Source of the DNA: Desmonostoc muscorum LEGE 12446
GTDB lineage: Bacteria > Cyanobacteriota > Cyanobacteriia > Cyanobacteriales > Nostocaceae
Assembly: GCF_015207005.2 (NCBI RefSeq)
Contig: NZ_JADEXS020000001.1
Location: forward strand, 1,860,001 to 1,924,000
Length of the DNA: 64,000 nucleotides
Reading direction: 5' to 3'
Positions 1-8,743 of the stretch are shown in pieces (the first letter of the stretch is position 1; each line of letters starts with the position of its first letter). Below the pieces are notes generated by a model. The model saw nothing but the letters and a program-made list of their open reading frames with translations. It was not told where the DNA came from and did not search any database. A program made the position numbers and the translations under genes.

Positions 1-21
1 GCATACGGGGAATGGGGAATA

Positions 22-53
22 GGGACTGGGGACTGGGGACTGGGGACTGGGGA
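22..53. repeat. Heptanucleotide tandem repeat (GGGGACT)n downstream of dnaX
   Basis: Four consecutive units of a GGGGACT heptamer precede further AGTCCCC copies near 115-130, so they surround the 3' end of dnaX. The same heptamer, on one strand or the other, recurs near 22334, 22628-22845 and 37465. This is the short tandemly repeated repetitive (STRR) class typical of heterocystous cyanobacteria. No gene is visible in bases 1-137. Confidence 0.8.
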
Positions 54-137
54 TAAGGGAGATGAGGAAGTGTTGGGAGAATATAAAAAAGCTTCCCACA
101 CCTCCCAATACCTAGTCCCCAGTCCCCAATCCCCAAT

Positions 138-2924
138 TTATTCGTCATCAACTTCTGATTCTTCTACCCATTCAGGTGTAGTCATGGAATCAGAAAATTC
201 TGTTGAGTCATCTGTGAAGCGGATGACTTGACCGTTGAAAAATGTTGCTAAATGTTGAGCTGCGATCGCCACTTCATCCGGTTCCCAATTAGCTGGGGGT
301 GCTTGGGTTGGTTGTGGAGGCAAAGTTTTTACCCCATTTCCATTCATCCCATTGCCATTCCTTGCTGGCGACTCGGTTTTGACTTGTGCGGTTGGTGTTG
401 CTGGTGGTGGAGTAACTGGCTGTGGTGCTGGTGCTGGAGGCGAAATTTGCTGGTTGTAACTGGGAGTAGGTGGTTGCTGAGGGCGAGTAGAGTCTTTTGG
501 TGCAGGATTATTTCTGGTTGAAGTAGGAGTTACAGAGGTTACTTGTTCTAGATTTACCTGAACTTCACACCCAAAAGTCTTATGGAAAGCTGCCTTTATC
601 ATCGGCAGATCAGATTTAAGTGTTTCATACCATTTAGAGCCTTTAACAGCAACACGCGCTACAGTCCCGTTAAACTCTATTAGCTGGCACATTTGCCCCA
701 GTAAAGCTTGCCTGGAAGGCATCGGAAAATTAGCCCGTACCTGTTGCCAAACCTGGCCTAAGTCATACTGTGCCGCACCAACAACTTCTGAAGTTACTGG
801 TTCAATGTCCACAGGTGGTACAGGAACAGCTACAGGTTCTGGAGTTGGTGATGAAACCGAGTTAGCAGCAGAATTGTGATTTGTTTGCCTATCATTTGGG
901 GGAGATGATGTGATGGGCTGATTTTGGGCAGTTGTTTGATGATGGTTTGCAGGATTATGATTTGTTTGCCGTTCATCTGGGGAAGATGATGTGACGCGGT
1001 GATTTTGGGCACCTGCTAGATGATGGTTTGCTCCGTTGTGATTGGTTTGCCCATTAGTTAAAGGTACAGAAGAGACTGGATAATTTTGGGCAACTGCTGG
1101 AGGATAATTTGGAGATACAGCAGGCGTATTAACTTGGGGTTGGATACTTGGGGCTTGTGGCTGAATATTCGTTGCACTGGGTAACAAGCCTAATATTGTT
1201 ACCTCCAACCACAAACGCGGCTGGGTGCTGTTTTTGATTTGCACTTCAGCTTCTCGCAGGTGTTTCTGTCCGGCTAAAATCATGCTCATGTGCCAGTTTT
1301 GGGCAAACTCCACCAGGGCTTTCCAAGTTTGCTGAGTACAAGCAACCAAATCATGGCGGTTGGGTGCTGTTCTGGCAATCAGTAAATCGCGGTAAAAACC
1401 GCCGAGATTTTGCAGAATAGTCAACGGTTCTCGACCACGATCTAAAATGTAGTGGGTACAGTCGAGAACTGCTTCTGGTTTATCTTGAGCGATCGCATTT
1501 AAAAGACCCAGTAAGTCTTGTTCGCTTACCGTCCCCACCAAATCCCAAACTTTATCCGGCGTCACTTCACCCGGTAATAAAGCCAATTGGTCAAGCAAAC
1601 TTTCAGCATCCCGTAACCCCCCCTGAGCAAGTTGGGCTACCAAAGTAACAGCATCGGGTGAAATATGAATGTTTTCTTTAGAGGCGATCGCACTTAAATG
1701 CTTAACCATCGCCTCTAACTGAATACGTCTAAAATCAAACCGCTGACAACGTGAAATAATTGTCGGTAAAACCCGTTGTGGATCTGTTGTCGCCAATACA
1801 AAAACTACGTGCCTTGGTGGCTCTTCTAGTGTTTTTAATAACGCGTTAAATGCCTGATTACTGAGCATGTGGCAATTATGCACCAAAAGTCCATTTGCCA
1901 CAAAGTTATGATTATCCGCCACTTCAATGTCATAAACTCGCTCAATCCCAGCGAGGTGAACAGATTCGACTGTTTCCAAACTTGTAATCCATTGATGGGA
2001 TGGAATATGGATGTTTTTCCCAGTGAGACTTGATGCTGATAATTCCCCAGCGTTTTTTTTGTAACAAGTTTGGGATATCAAGTTTTTCGCCACACCGGCA
2101 GGCACACAAAGGTCGGAGTAATTCGGCTTGTTCAAGGATAGATTGTAAATCGTATGATTTTTGCCCAAATGTATTGCCTTTAAACTGGTGTCCCCTAACA
2201 AATCTCCGGGTACGTCCATCGATACCAAATTTGTAAATGAGGATGCCACACCCACATTCACAGGGGATAGTATCTTCACTCCTTCTTTTACGTCCTTTGC
2301 TGGTATCCATCCCTGGTTTGTCCTGATTAAATGATTATCCGTACATCTAATTTCTCGATTAGTTGTCTTGATAACCAGGGTTTGCCGTTTTCCTTGGTCT
2401 AACCACCTGACAACTTTCTTAAATTCCCACTTGCGTGATGAGTCGTTGTAACTCAGAACCTTCTTGTCTTTAATTTTAGGATCGTCAATTCTTTGAAGTC
2501 CCTCATCAGTCAAGACTAGAGAATCTCCGGTTAAGCATTCATCAATCACATAAACTTTATAGCGACACTGGACAGGAGCAAACTGAGCTTTCTCAATCAA
2601 CTCGCGGATATTATCGACACCAGTGTTGCTGGCGGCATCGATTTCAATTACATCTAAGGAATAGCCTTTGGTGATTCCCTGGCAAACATCACAGACACCG
2701 CAGGGTTCAGCAGTGGGCTTGTCACTTTTGAGACAATTAAGAGATTTAGCTAAAATTCGCGCACTAGAAGTTTTCCCTGTACCTCTAGGGCCAGTAAACA
2801 AATAAGCGGGGGCAATTTTCGATGTGCCGATCGCATTGGTGAGGGTGGTGGCGATCGCCTCTTGGCCTACCAGTTGAGCAAAACTCTGGGGGCGATACTT
2901 GTGGTGCAGGGGTTCGTAAGACAT
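138..2924 (-). CDS. dnaX: DNA polymerase III subunit gamma/tau, interrupted by an intein
   Basis: Clamp-loader ATPase of the replicative polymerase. The N-terminal extein starts with the DnaX signature (YRPQSFAQLVGQ), then Walker A GPRGTGKTSS at about residues 45-54 and a four-cysteine zinc module (C64, C75, C78, C81). Walker B reads VYVIDE and is interrupted right after Glu129 by a 221-residue intein (residues 130-350); the extein resumes with CHMLSNQAFNALLKTLEEPP and the sensor/SRC region (ISRCQRF). After splicing the protein would be about 707 residues. The C-terminal tail is rich in Pro, Gln and Asn and has an Asn/His/Thr-rich segment repeated three times (about residues 625-700), then a conserved tau-like domain. 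The start ATG at 2924 fits the conserved N-terminus. The open frame is unbroken through the intein, as an essential gene requires. Confidence 0.96.
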   Translation of the reverse strand: MSYEPLHHKYRPQSFAQLVGQEAIATTLTNAIGTSKIAPAYLFTGPRGTGKTSSARILAKSLNCLKSDKPTAEPCGVCDVCQGITKGYSLDVIEIDAASNTGVDNIRELIEKAQFAPVQCRYKVYVIDECLTGDSLVLTDEGLQRIDDPKIKDKKVLSYNDSSRKWEFKKVVRWLDQGKRQTLVIKTTNREIRCTDNHLIRTNQGWIPAKDVKEGVKILSPVNVGVASSFTNLVSMDVPGDLLGDTSLKAIHLGKNHTIYNLSLNKPNYSDLCVPAGVAKNLISQTCYKKNAGELSASSLTGKNIHIPSHQWITSLETVESVHLAGIERVYDIEVADNHNFVANGLLVHNCHMLSNQAFNALLKTLEEPPRHVVFVLATTDPQRVLPTIISRCQRFDFRRIQLEAMVKHLSAIASKENIHISPDAVTLVAQLAQGGLRDAESLLDQLALLPGEVTPDKVWDLVGTVSEQDLLGLLNAIAQDKPEAVLDCTHYILDRGREPLTILQNLGGFYRDLLIARTAPNRHDLVACTQQTWKALVEFAQNWHMSMILAGQKHLREAEVQIKNSTQPRLWLEVTILGLLPSATNIQPQAPSIQPQVNTPAVSPNYPPAVAQNYPVSSVPLTNGQTNHNGANHHLAGAQNHRVTSSSPDERQTNHNPANHHQTTAQNQPITSSPPNDRQTNHNSAANSVSSPTPEPVAVPVPPVDIEPVTSEVVGAAQYDLGQVWQQVRANFPMPSRQALLGQMCQLIEFNGTVARVAVKGSKWYETLKSDLPMIKAAFHKTFGCEVQVNLEQVTSVTPTSTRNNPAPKDSTRPQQPPTPSYNQQISPPAPAPQPVTPPPATPTAQVKTESPARNGNGMNGNGVKTLPPQPTQAPPANWEPDEVAIAAQHLATFFNGQVIRFTDDSTEFSDSMTTPEWVEESEVDDE
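1875..2537 (-). other. DnaX mini-intein (221 residues) in the Walker B motif
   Basis: Self-splicing protein element inside dnaX. It starts with Cys (CLTGDSLVLTDEG, block A). TDNHLIRTNQGWIPAKDV is the block B region with the T-x-x-H signature. It ends with block F (AGIERVYDIEVADNHNFVANG) and block G (LLVHN), and Cys351 follows as the +1 extein nucleophile. The full set of splicing residues (Cys1, block B His, terminal His-Asn, Cys+1) supports activity. The roughly 100 residues between blocks B and F are too short for a LAGLIDADG endonuclease and show no recognisable motif in this frame. The insertion point DE|CH lies in an invariant nucleotide-binding motif, as is usual for inteins; a DnaX intein is also known from Synechocystis. 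Confidence 0.93.
1942..2310 (-). pseudogene. Alternate-frame Cys-rich endonuclease-like relic within the dnaX intein
   Basis: A second reading frame, nested in the intein centre and offset from dnaX, encodes 122 residues. It contains CECGCGILI followed by DGRTRRFVRGHQF, and later CACRCGEKLDIP. The pattern CxCGCG...RxRRFVxGH is, from memory, a small zinc-binding module found in phage and intron HNH-type homing endonucleases. In the dnaX frame the same bases encode sequence with no family resemblance. The likely history is two compensating frameshifts, the distal one plausibly at the A8 run at 2053-2060 (minus strand), that abolished the nuclease while leaving dnaX open. It has no clear ribosome binding site and is probably not translated on its own. 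Confidence 0.55.
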
Positions 2925-3176
2925 GGAAATATAGACTTCAATGCCTTTTAACGTTGATTAATAGCACCGAGTCGAATTTGGGATTCAATAATTTTAATAT
3001 CTTGCACCTGCTTTGTTTGTCGATGTTGCCATTCCGATTGGACTAAATTGAATTTGTAAATTTTGGCACTAAGAGAAGCAAGGCAAGAGAACATATCTTT
3101 GAACTATGATTTCGCCATCAATGCATCCGAATTATAGCATATCATTTAGTACATTTGTTCTAATATTTTGAAATTT

Positions 3177-3343
3177 GGGGAGTGGGGAGTGGGGAGTGTG
3201 GGAGGTGTGGGAGGAGGAGGAAGTATAAATTCTCTTACTCCCCACACTCCCCCATCCCCCCACACTCCCCACACTCCCCCTCTCCCCCACTCCCCCACAC
3301 TCCCCACACTCCCCCCACTCCCCACTCCCCACTCCCCATTCCC
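3177..3343. repeat. Low-complexity GGGGAGT / ACTCCCC tract between dnaX and the next gene
   Basis: The dnaX to 3432 gap (2925-3431) holds a GGGGAGTGGGGAGTG tract followed about 60 bases later by its complement, ACTCCCC repeated many times, giving a large potential foldback. It is open in several frames but only encodes Gly/Ser/Val or Pro/His/Thr low-complexity strings. No gene is supported. Upstream of 3432 there is a HIP1 site at 3383. Confidence 0.7.
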
Positions 3344-3431
3344 TAAAGAATTTTCTTGACGGAACTAACGCCATAGCGCAATGCGATCGCTACAATCTTA
3401 AGGATAAACACAATACTCAATGGTGTAGCAG

Positions 3432-4118
3432 ATGCTCAAGCGGCTAGTTCAATGGCTCAAAAAGCTCTTTGCGGGCTTGTTTGGTGGAAAACAGAGTGGC
3501 TCAAAAGCTAGAGGGAATGTGCAAAAAGAACCAGCACCACCCCTCGGCGATACGGATCTGGAATTTCTCTTCAACGAACTGTTGCAAGGAGTACATCAAG
3601 CACGAGGAGAAGCTTGGGCACGCAAGTGGCTGCATAATATTGAACATCGTATTACAACTGAACGCTGGGTTGAATGGTTGGAGCGCTTTGGTAAAAAGTT
3701 GCTAGCATCACCCACACCTAATAATGAAATGGCTGCGCGGTTGGTACAACTGGGTGAGTTGGGCATCGGAGAAATTACAGATGTTGCCTATAATATCGGG
3801 ATGCAGTTGTTAACACGCAATCAAGGCGAACCAATTTGGGAATATGAAGGGCCGGATGCTGTGAGTACAAATTTACCATCTCAACCAACCGCCCCAGCAC
3901 CCCAGGAAGCATATCAAGAAGAAAATCCACCAGAGGGAGAATATCAAACTGTCACCCTGGAAGAACTGTTTGTGATGTTGCAGCAGGATGAAAATTTACG
4001 CCAGCAGATTGCCCAGCAGTTGGCTGTTGAGACCGACGATCCACAAGTTCTTGTGCAAGCATTAATTAGCCAATTATATCCCGGTGGTCAATCCACTACC
4101 GAGCAAACAGAAAATTAA
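3432..4118 (+). CDS. Stand-alone homologue of the N-terminal region of the adjacent TPR-CHAT protein
   Basis: A 228-residue protein of no named family. The first 20 residues are basic and amphipathic (MLKRLVQWLKKLF). Residues about 38-130 form a helical domain (GVHQARGEAWARKWLHNIEH, LVQLGELGIGEITDVAYNIG) that aligns closely with residues 40-140 of the 1285-residue protein encoded at 4619. A second shared segment near the C-terminus (LEELFVMLQQDENLRQQIA) matches LDELWVRLDQSSNLVQQLA in that protein, just before its TPR repeats. It is therefore a paralogue of the whole non-TPR, non-CHAT part. Same strand and adjacent, but 500 bp apart, so possibly not co-transcribed. An inferred role is adaptor or inhibitor of the CHAT protein. 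The ATG is the first in frame after a TAG and corresponds to the neighbour's start. Confidence 0.8.
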   Translation: MLKRLVQWLKKLFAGLFGGKQSGSKARGNVQKEPAPPLGDTDLEFLFNELLQGVHQARGEAWARKWLHNIEHRITTERWVEWLERFGKKLLASPTPNNEMAARLVQLGELGIGEITDVAYNIGMQLLTRNQGEPIWEYEGPDAVSTNLPSQPTAPAPQEAYQEENPPEGEYQTVTLEELFVMLQQDENLRQQIAQQLAVETDDPQVLVQALISQLYPGGQSTTEQTEN

Positions 4119-4618
4119 CTACTTCCCAATGTCAATCTATTTTGGATTTTAAATTTTGGATTTTGGATTGAAACAGACTACTCTGGGTAGGGGGTTAATG
4201 GCACAGCGTAAAGCCTTCTCTACGAGACGCGCAAGGGACGCTATCGAGCGTCGGATTTTCATAAATTTTGGATGAGAGGATTTTTTAGACCCTAACGTGG
4301 CCGGGGATGAACCGAAATAATCTAAAATCTAAAATCTAAAATCTAAAATTAGCACGGTCAACAGAAGCCATTGCATTGCCTAGATTCTTTCGATTGTATT
4401 CCTCACAAAAACAGGGACGGTAGTATCTGGCTTGTAAAACTCCAGAGTTGAGTTTTGGAATTGTAGCGTTCTAACGCTGTAATCTTGAACTTTTGTGTAT
4501 TTTTTGCTAGCCTGCCACAGAAGCACTGTACGGATATAATGGGTTTTTACGTAATTCATGACTTTTTTAACACAACGATGGCTACAATCTAGAAAAACAA
4601 AATCCAAGAGTGTGGCAG
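4119..4618. repeat. Intergenic region with ATCTAAA-type repeats and a palindromic GAGACGC repeat
   Basis: No gene is supported here; a 75-codon open frame on the minus strand (4380-4607) has no recognisable features. The tract holds TTTTGGATTTT-type repeats at 4141-4170, a dispersed repeat piece around 4200-4255 (CTCTACGAGACGCGCAAGGG), and four tandem copies of a CTAAAAT heptamer at 4320-4349. All three types recur elsewhere in the window. Confidence 0.6.
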
Positions 4619-7600
4619 ATGCTCAGGCGGATATCGCAGTCGCTTAAAAGGTTTTTAAAGCGCCTAATTGCAACTAAGCAGACTCGTTCTCTCAAGGGTG
4701 CAAGAGGACACAATCTGGTAGAGGTTCTACCAGAACTAACCAATGCTGATTTGGAACAATTATTTGTCCAATTACTGGAAGGCGTGCATCAAGCACGAGG
4801 ACGCCAGTGGGCATTGAGGTATCTGCAACGAGTCGAAAATCGTATTCCGGCTGAACGCTGGATAGATTGGTTGGTGACGTTTGGCGAAAGCTTGCTGGCT
4901 TCACCTGTGCCAAATCAGCAATTAGCAGTACAGATGGTGCAGCTGGGAGAACTTGGTATCGGCACAATTGGAGATGTTGCCTATGAGATTGGCATAAGGC
5001 TGATGCAAAACTTACCCACAGAAATAGAGTATGAGGACAACCAGGCCGAAAATCTAGTTGAATTGACTCCTGGGCAAGAACTGATCCGCGATTTAGGCGA
5101 ACAGTTATGGGAATATGATGAGCTAGATGTCACAGAAACTACTCCTGGACAAGAACTGATCCGCGATTTAGGCGAACAGTTATGGGAGTATGATGAGCCA
5201 GATGTCATAGAAACTACAGCAGATGACGAAATTTTCCTAACTTCGCCAGGACAAGAGTTAATCGGTAATTTAGGCGAACAGTTATGGGAGTATGATGAGG
5301 CCTATGCCCAAACAATAACGCCAGTACCCGAAAATGCCTCTGTTGAAGAAATATTGACCGAGGACTCAGAGGAAATGAGATTGGAGTATCAAAGACAAGA
5401 TACCCAAAGCACAATACCCGCAAATCTCCCTCTCCCCCCAGCGAAAGATTCAATCACTACATTAGCTCAGCTGAGGTGGGACGACCAAGAGGAAGATACT
5501 CAAACTAAAACAGCGACAAATTTCCTTCCTGCTAAGCAAAGGACTGAATTAGCAACAACTGACTCAGAGGGAACTTGGGATAACACTTTGGCGAATTTAG
5601 AACCAAATGTAGCCAATACTTTAGATGAGTTATGGGTGAGGTTGGATCAAAGTAGTAATTTAGTCCAGCAACTTGCTTCCAATTTGGTAGTTCAAAGCAA
5701 CAATTCTTCAAGTATTATTGAGCGATATGGCAATGATCCTGTTAGCCAAGCTCAAGGGTGGTTTTACCAAGCTCTTCAACAAGCGAGAACAGGTGATTTG
5801 TCAGGCGCGATCGCCTCTTACGATCAAGCTATTGAACTGCAACCAGAATTTTGGGAATATTGGTTTAATCGTGGCTTAACGCTGTTTCATTTAGAACGTT
5901 TTGAAGAAGCGATCGCATCTTATGAAACAGCCATCGAACTGAAACCAGACTTCTACAAAGCTTGGTACAACCGGGGTGGAACTCTGGGAGAATTGGGATA
6001 CTTTGAAGAAGCCATCGCTTCCTTTGACAAAGCGATCGAAATCAAGCCAGACTACCAAGAGGCTTGGTCTAGTAAAGGTTTAGCATTGCTGAAATTAGGC
6101 TGGCTACGGGAAGCAATTTCTAGCTATGACCAAGCCCTCGATTTGCAACCACAAGACCAAGAAAATTGGTATCACCGAGGCATCGCCCTAGCTGTCGGCG
6201 AACAATTTGCAGAAGCGATTACATCTTACGACAGGGCGCTAGAAATTGACCCAGACTACCACGAAGTGTGGATCGACCGGGGTGTAGTGTTGTTTAATTT
6301 AGGACGGTGGTCAGAAGCCATCGCTTCCTGGGACAAAGCCCTTTCAGTCCAAGCCGACTTTTATTTGGCTTGGTACAACCGGGGTATAGCCTTAGATAAC
6401 TTAGGACGCCGCCAAGAAGCCATCGCTTCCTATCGCCAAGCGATCGCCATTAAACCCGACTTCCACCTAGCTTGGTATAATCAGGCAATAGCATTGTTTT
6501 ATTTAGAAGAATTTGCCGAAGCGATCGCTTGTTATGACAACGCTTTGCAAATTAAACAAGATTACTGGGAAGCTTGGATTGGTCGGGGAACCGCCGTTGG
6601 TAATTTAGTAGATACTAACTTATTGCGGAACTTGTCCAGTAGTATCACAGCGACAAATCCCGCCTTACAACAAATAGGCTACGAAGGTAAATTAGCCAGC
6701 TACGAAGAAGGGTTAAAACATCTGCGTACAGATACCCACCCAGAAGGTTGGGGTAGATTGCATGTGGCGATCGCTAACACTTACTATGAGCAAGGCAAGA
6801 AACAGCCGAATCCCCGTGATTATTGGCGTAAAGCTGCATCCGAGTACCATCAAGCACTGTTAACCCTGACATTAGAATATTTTCCCCAATTGCATTTAGA
6901 AGTTTTGCAATCCCTAAGCAAAGTGCTGATGGGTTTGGGACAAACAACACAACTTCAAGAATTACTGCAACGAGGCAGAGATTTATTGCAACAATTACTG
7001 AGTGAAGAAACTCGTTCTGAAGAAAGTAAAAAACAGTTAGCTTTGAAATTTATCGGCTTCGACCAATTGGCAGTTGATTTAGCTGTGGATTTTGGTGATG
7101 TGGTAGAAGCCTGGGAAATTGCCGAACAAAGCAAAAATGCTTGTTTAAATTGGCAGCTTTTTGGCTGGGATCATAATATTTATTCACCGCCTTATGGTGC
7201 GATTCAGGAACTATTCAATCCCACAACAGCAATTATTTACTGGCATATTAGTCCAGTGTCCCTCCAAACTTTCATTCTCAAAGACCAAGCGCCATCACCG
7301 ATTCTACTCTTTACACCCATCCAAGATGTTGGCGCGATCGCTTTAGGAGAAGAGGCTATCCGTCTCAACAAATTGCCCCTACCTGAAGCAGTGCGACGCC
7401 TGATTGAATTTGAAAATTGGCTAGAAGATTGGCATCAACAATACCAAGAATATCGCACCACAGCCCAAGATAAAGAAAGTAAAAGTCAGCATCCTTGGCG
7501 AGTGGATATGGAACAAAAGCTGTTGCAATTGTATGAAATCTTGAATATTTCCACAATTGCCCAGGAACTTGAAGGCATCACCCAACTGATTTTAATTCCT

Positions 7601-8476
7601 CACCGCGATTTGTACAGATTGCCTATTCATACCCTTTTCCATATTTCTTCTCAATCCGAGGAAGGTTTACCAAATATCGAGTCAAATTTCACCGTTACTT
7701 ATTTGCCTAGTGCCCAAATAGGTTTATCAATACAAAATCAAGATATTTTGCAGTGGCAAAATCAGTTCTTACTCAGTGTTGAACATCCTGAAAGTGCAGG
7801 TTATCCTGGGCTGAAATTTGCCAAAATGGAGTCGGAACTTGTCAGCGAAATGTTTGATAATATCCAGCGAATTCAGGGTTCCCAAGCTACGAAAAATATT
7901 GTAATAAATGCATTATTTGATAATTACAATATTTTTCATTTTACTGGTTATGTCACTAATAATTTAAATGAACCGAAAAAATCAGAGTTGGCATTAGCAG
8001 GTGAAGACAAACTGATTTTAGAAGAAATTTTTCAACAAAATCTAGGAAGTTACAAGCTTGTCACTCTTTCTGCTTGTGAAAATGTCAGTAGCAGTACCTA
8101 CATTAGCAGCAGCGAATATGTAAGTTTAGTCAATGGTTTTTTAAATCAGGGCGTTCCTTATGTAGTGAGTACTTTGTGGACTGTGGAATCTTCTGCGAGT
8201 GCCTTGGCGATCGTAGAATTTTACCGACGATTACAGCCTGATAAATCACCAGTTATAGCCTTAGCTGAAGCAACACTATGGCTGAAAGAACTAACTGCCG
8301 GAGAATTGACAAAATGGTATGAAGATGTCCTAAATAATCTCCATCCTGAGGAAGTACGAATTAGAGCTTATTTAGCAACGCAATTATATAGAAATAGTAA
8401 AATGCCATCAGAGAAAAAGCTTTATAATCATCCCTATTATTGGGCAGCATTTACGATTACGGGTAAGCCAAATTGA
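4619..8476 (+). CDS. TPR-CHAT protein (caspase-like protease fold) with probable loss of the catalytic His
   Basis: A 1285-residue protein. Order of parts: a basic N-terminal stretch and helical domain shared with the gene at 3432 (to about residue 140); a linker with three near-identical copies of GQELIRDLGEQLWEYDE (about 150-235); an acidic low-complexity region; eight consecutive 34-residue TPR units (about 380-650; e.g. AWYNRGIALDNLGRRQEAIA); a helical region; and a C-terminal CHAT domain (about 900-1285). The CHAT domain has DLYRLPIHTLF, then FHFTGYV where family members have FHFTGHG, and LVTLSACEN with the nucleophile Cys1153. The usual catalytic His is Tyr1111. CHAT proteins act as proteases in bacterial conflict and programmed-death systems (family knowledge); this one may be inactive or use another residue. 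Start: a GTG at 4610 is also open, but ATG 4619 matches the paralogue's start. Confidence 0.9.
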   Translation: MLRRISQSLKRFLKRLIATKQTRSLKGARGHNLVEVLPELTNADLEQLFVQLLEGVHQARGRQWALRYLQRVENRIPAERWIDWLVTFGESLLASPVPNQQLAVQMVQLGELGIGTIGDVAYEIGIRLMQNLPTEIEYEDNQAENLVELTPGQELIRDLGEQLWEYDELDVTETTPGQELIRDLGEQLWEYDEPDVIETTADDEIFLTSPGQELIGNLGEQLWEYDEAYAQTITPVPENASVEEILTEDSEEMRLEYQRQDTQSTIPANLPLPPAKDSITTLAQLRWDDQEEDTQTKTATNFLPAKQRTELATTDSEGTWDNTLANLEPNVANTLDELWVRLDQSSNLVQQLASNLVVQSNNSSSIIERYGNDPVSQAQGWFYQALQQARTGDLSGAIASYDQAIELQPEFWEYWFNRGLTLFHLERFEEAIASYETAIELKPDFYKAWYNRGGTLGELGYFEEAIASFDKAIEIKPDYQEAWSSKGLALLKLGWLREAISSYDQALDLQPQDQENWYHRGIALAVGEQFAEAITSYDRALEIDPDYHEVWIDRGVVLFNLGRWSEAIASWDKALSVQADFYLAWYNRGIALDNLGRRQEAIASYRQAIAIKPDFHLAWYNQAIALFYLEEFAEAIACYDNALQIKQDYWEAWIGRGTAVGNLVDTNLLRNLSSSITATNPALQQIGYEGKLASYEEGLKHLRTDTHPEGWGRLHVAIANTYYEQGKKQPNPRDYWRKAASEYHQALLTLTLEYFPQLHLEVLQSLSKVLMGLGQTTQLQELLQRGRDLLQQLLSEETRSEESKKQLALKFIGFDQLAVDLAVDFGDVVEAWEIAEQSKNACLNWQLFGWDHNIYSPPYGAIQELFNPTTAIIYWHISPVSLQTFILKDQAPSPILLFTPIQDVGAIALGEEAIRLNKLPLPEAVRRLIEFENWLEDWHQQYQEYRTTAQDKESKSQHPWRVDMEQKLLQLYEILNISTIAQELEGITQLILIPHRDLYRLPIHTLFHISSQSEEGLPNIESNFTVTYLPSAQIGLSIQNQDILQWQNQFLLSVEHPESAGYPGLKFAKMESELVSEMFDNIQRIQGSQATKNIVINALFDNYNIFHFTGYVTNNLNEPKKSELALAGEDKLILEEIFQQNLGSYKLVTLSACENVSSSTYISSSEYVSLVNGFLNQGVPYVVSTLWTVESSASALAIVEFYRRLQPDKSPVIALAEATLWLKELTAGELTKWYEDVLNNLHPEEVRIRAYLATQLYRNSKMPSEKKLYNHPYYWAAFTITGKPN

Positions 8477-8572
8477 AGAATTCAGAATTCAAAATAGATA
8501 ATACTATTATGATTACTATTTGATTTTTCATGAATTAGAGGCTATTTATAAAGTAAAAATAAAATTATTGTA

Positions 8573-8668
8573 GGGGAGCCAGTGCGTTGGACGGGTTTCC
8601 CGGCTTGTACTCCTTCTCTACGAGACGCTATGCGAACGGAGAACCCGTAGGGTAGCAACTGGCGTTGT
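8573..8668. repeat. Dispersed repeat with CCAGTGCGTTG ... CAACTGGCG ends
   Basis: The segment begins GGAGCCAGTGCGTTGG and ends GCAACTGGCGTTGTC, so its ends form an imperfect inverted repeat, and it contains CTCTACGAGACGCTATGCGAACGG. Related pieces occur near 14005-14055, 22447-22512 and 52780-52856. This looks like a small non-coding mobile or folding repeat. The rest of 8477-8743 shows no gene. Confidence 0.55.
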
Positions 8669-8743
8669 CTTAGGCGCATATTTTGAGATTAATGATCGCG
8701 AGAAATATGAACTGCGCCTAACAGCGATCGCCACTAGGCTCTG

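Noticed and set aside
3132..3374. Gly/Ser/Val-rich frames on both strands before 3432
   Set aside because: Products of the GGGGAGT/ACTCCCC low-complexity tract.
4380..4607. 75-codon minus-strand frame upstream of the CHAT gene
   Set aside because: No ribosome binding site, no recognisable sequence, and it covers the probable promoter region of the CHAT gene.
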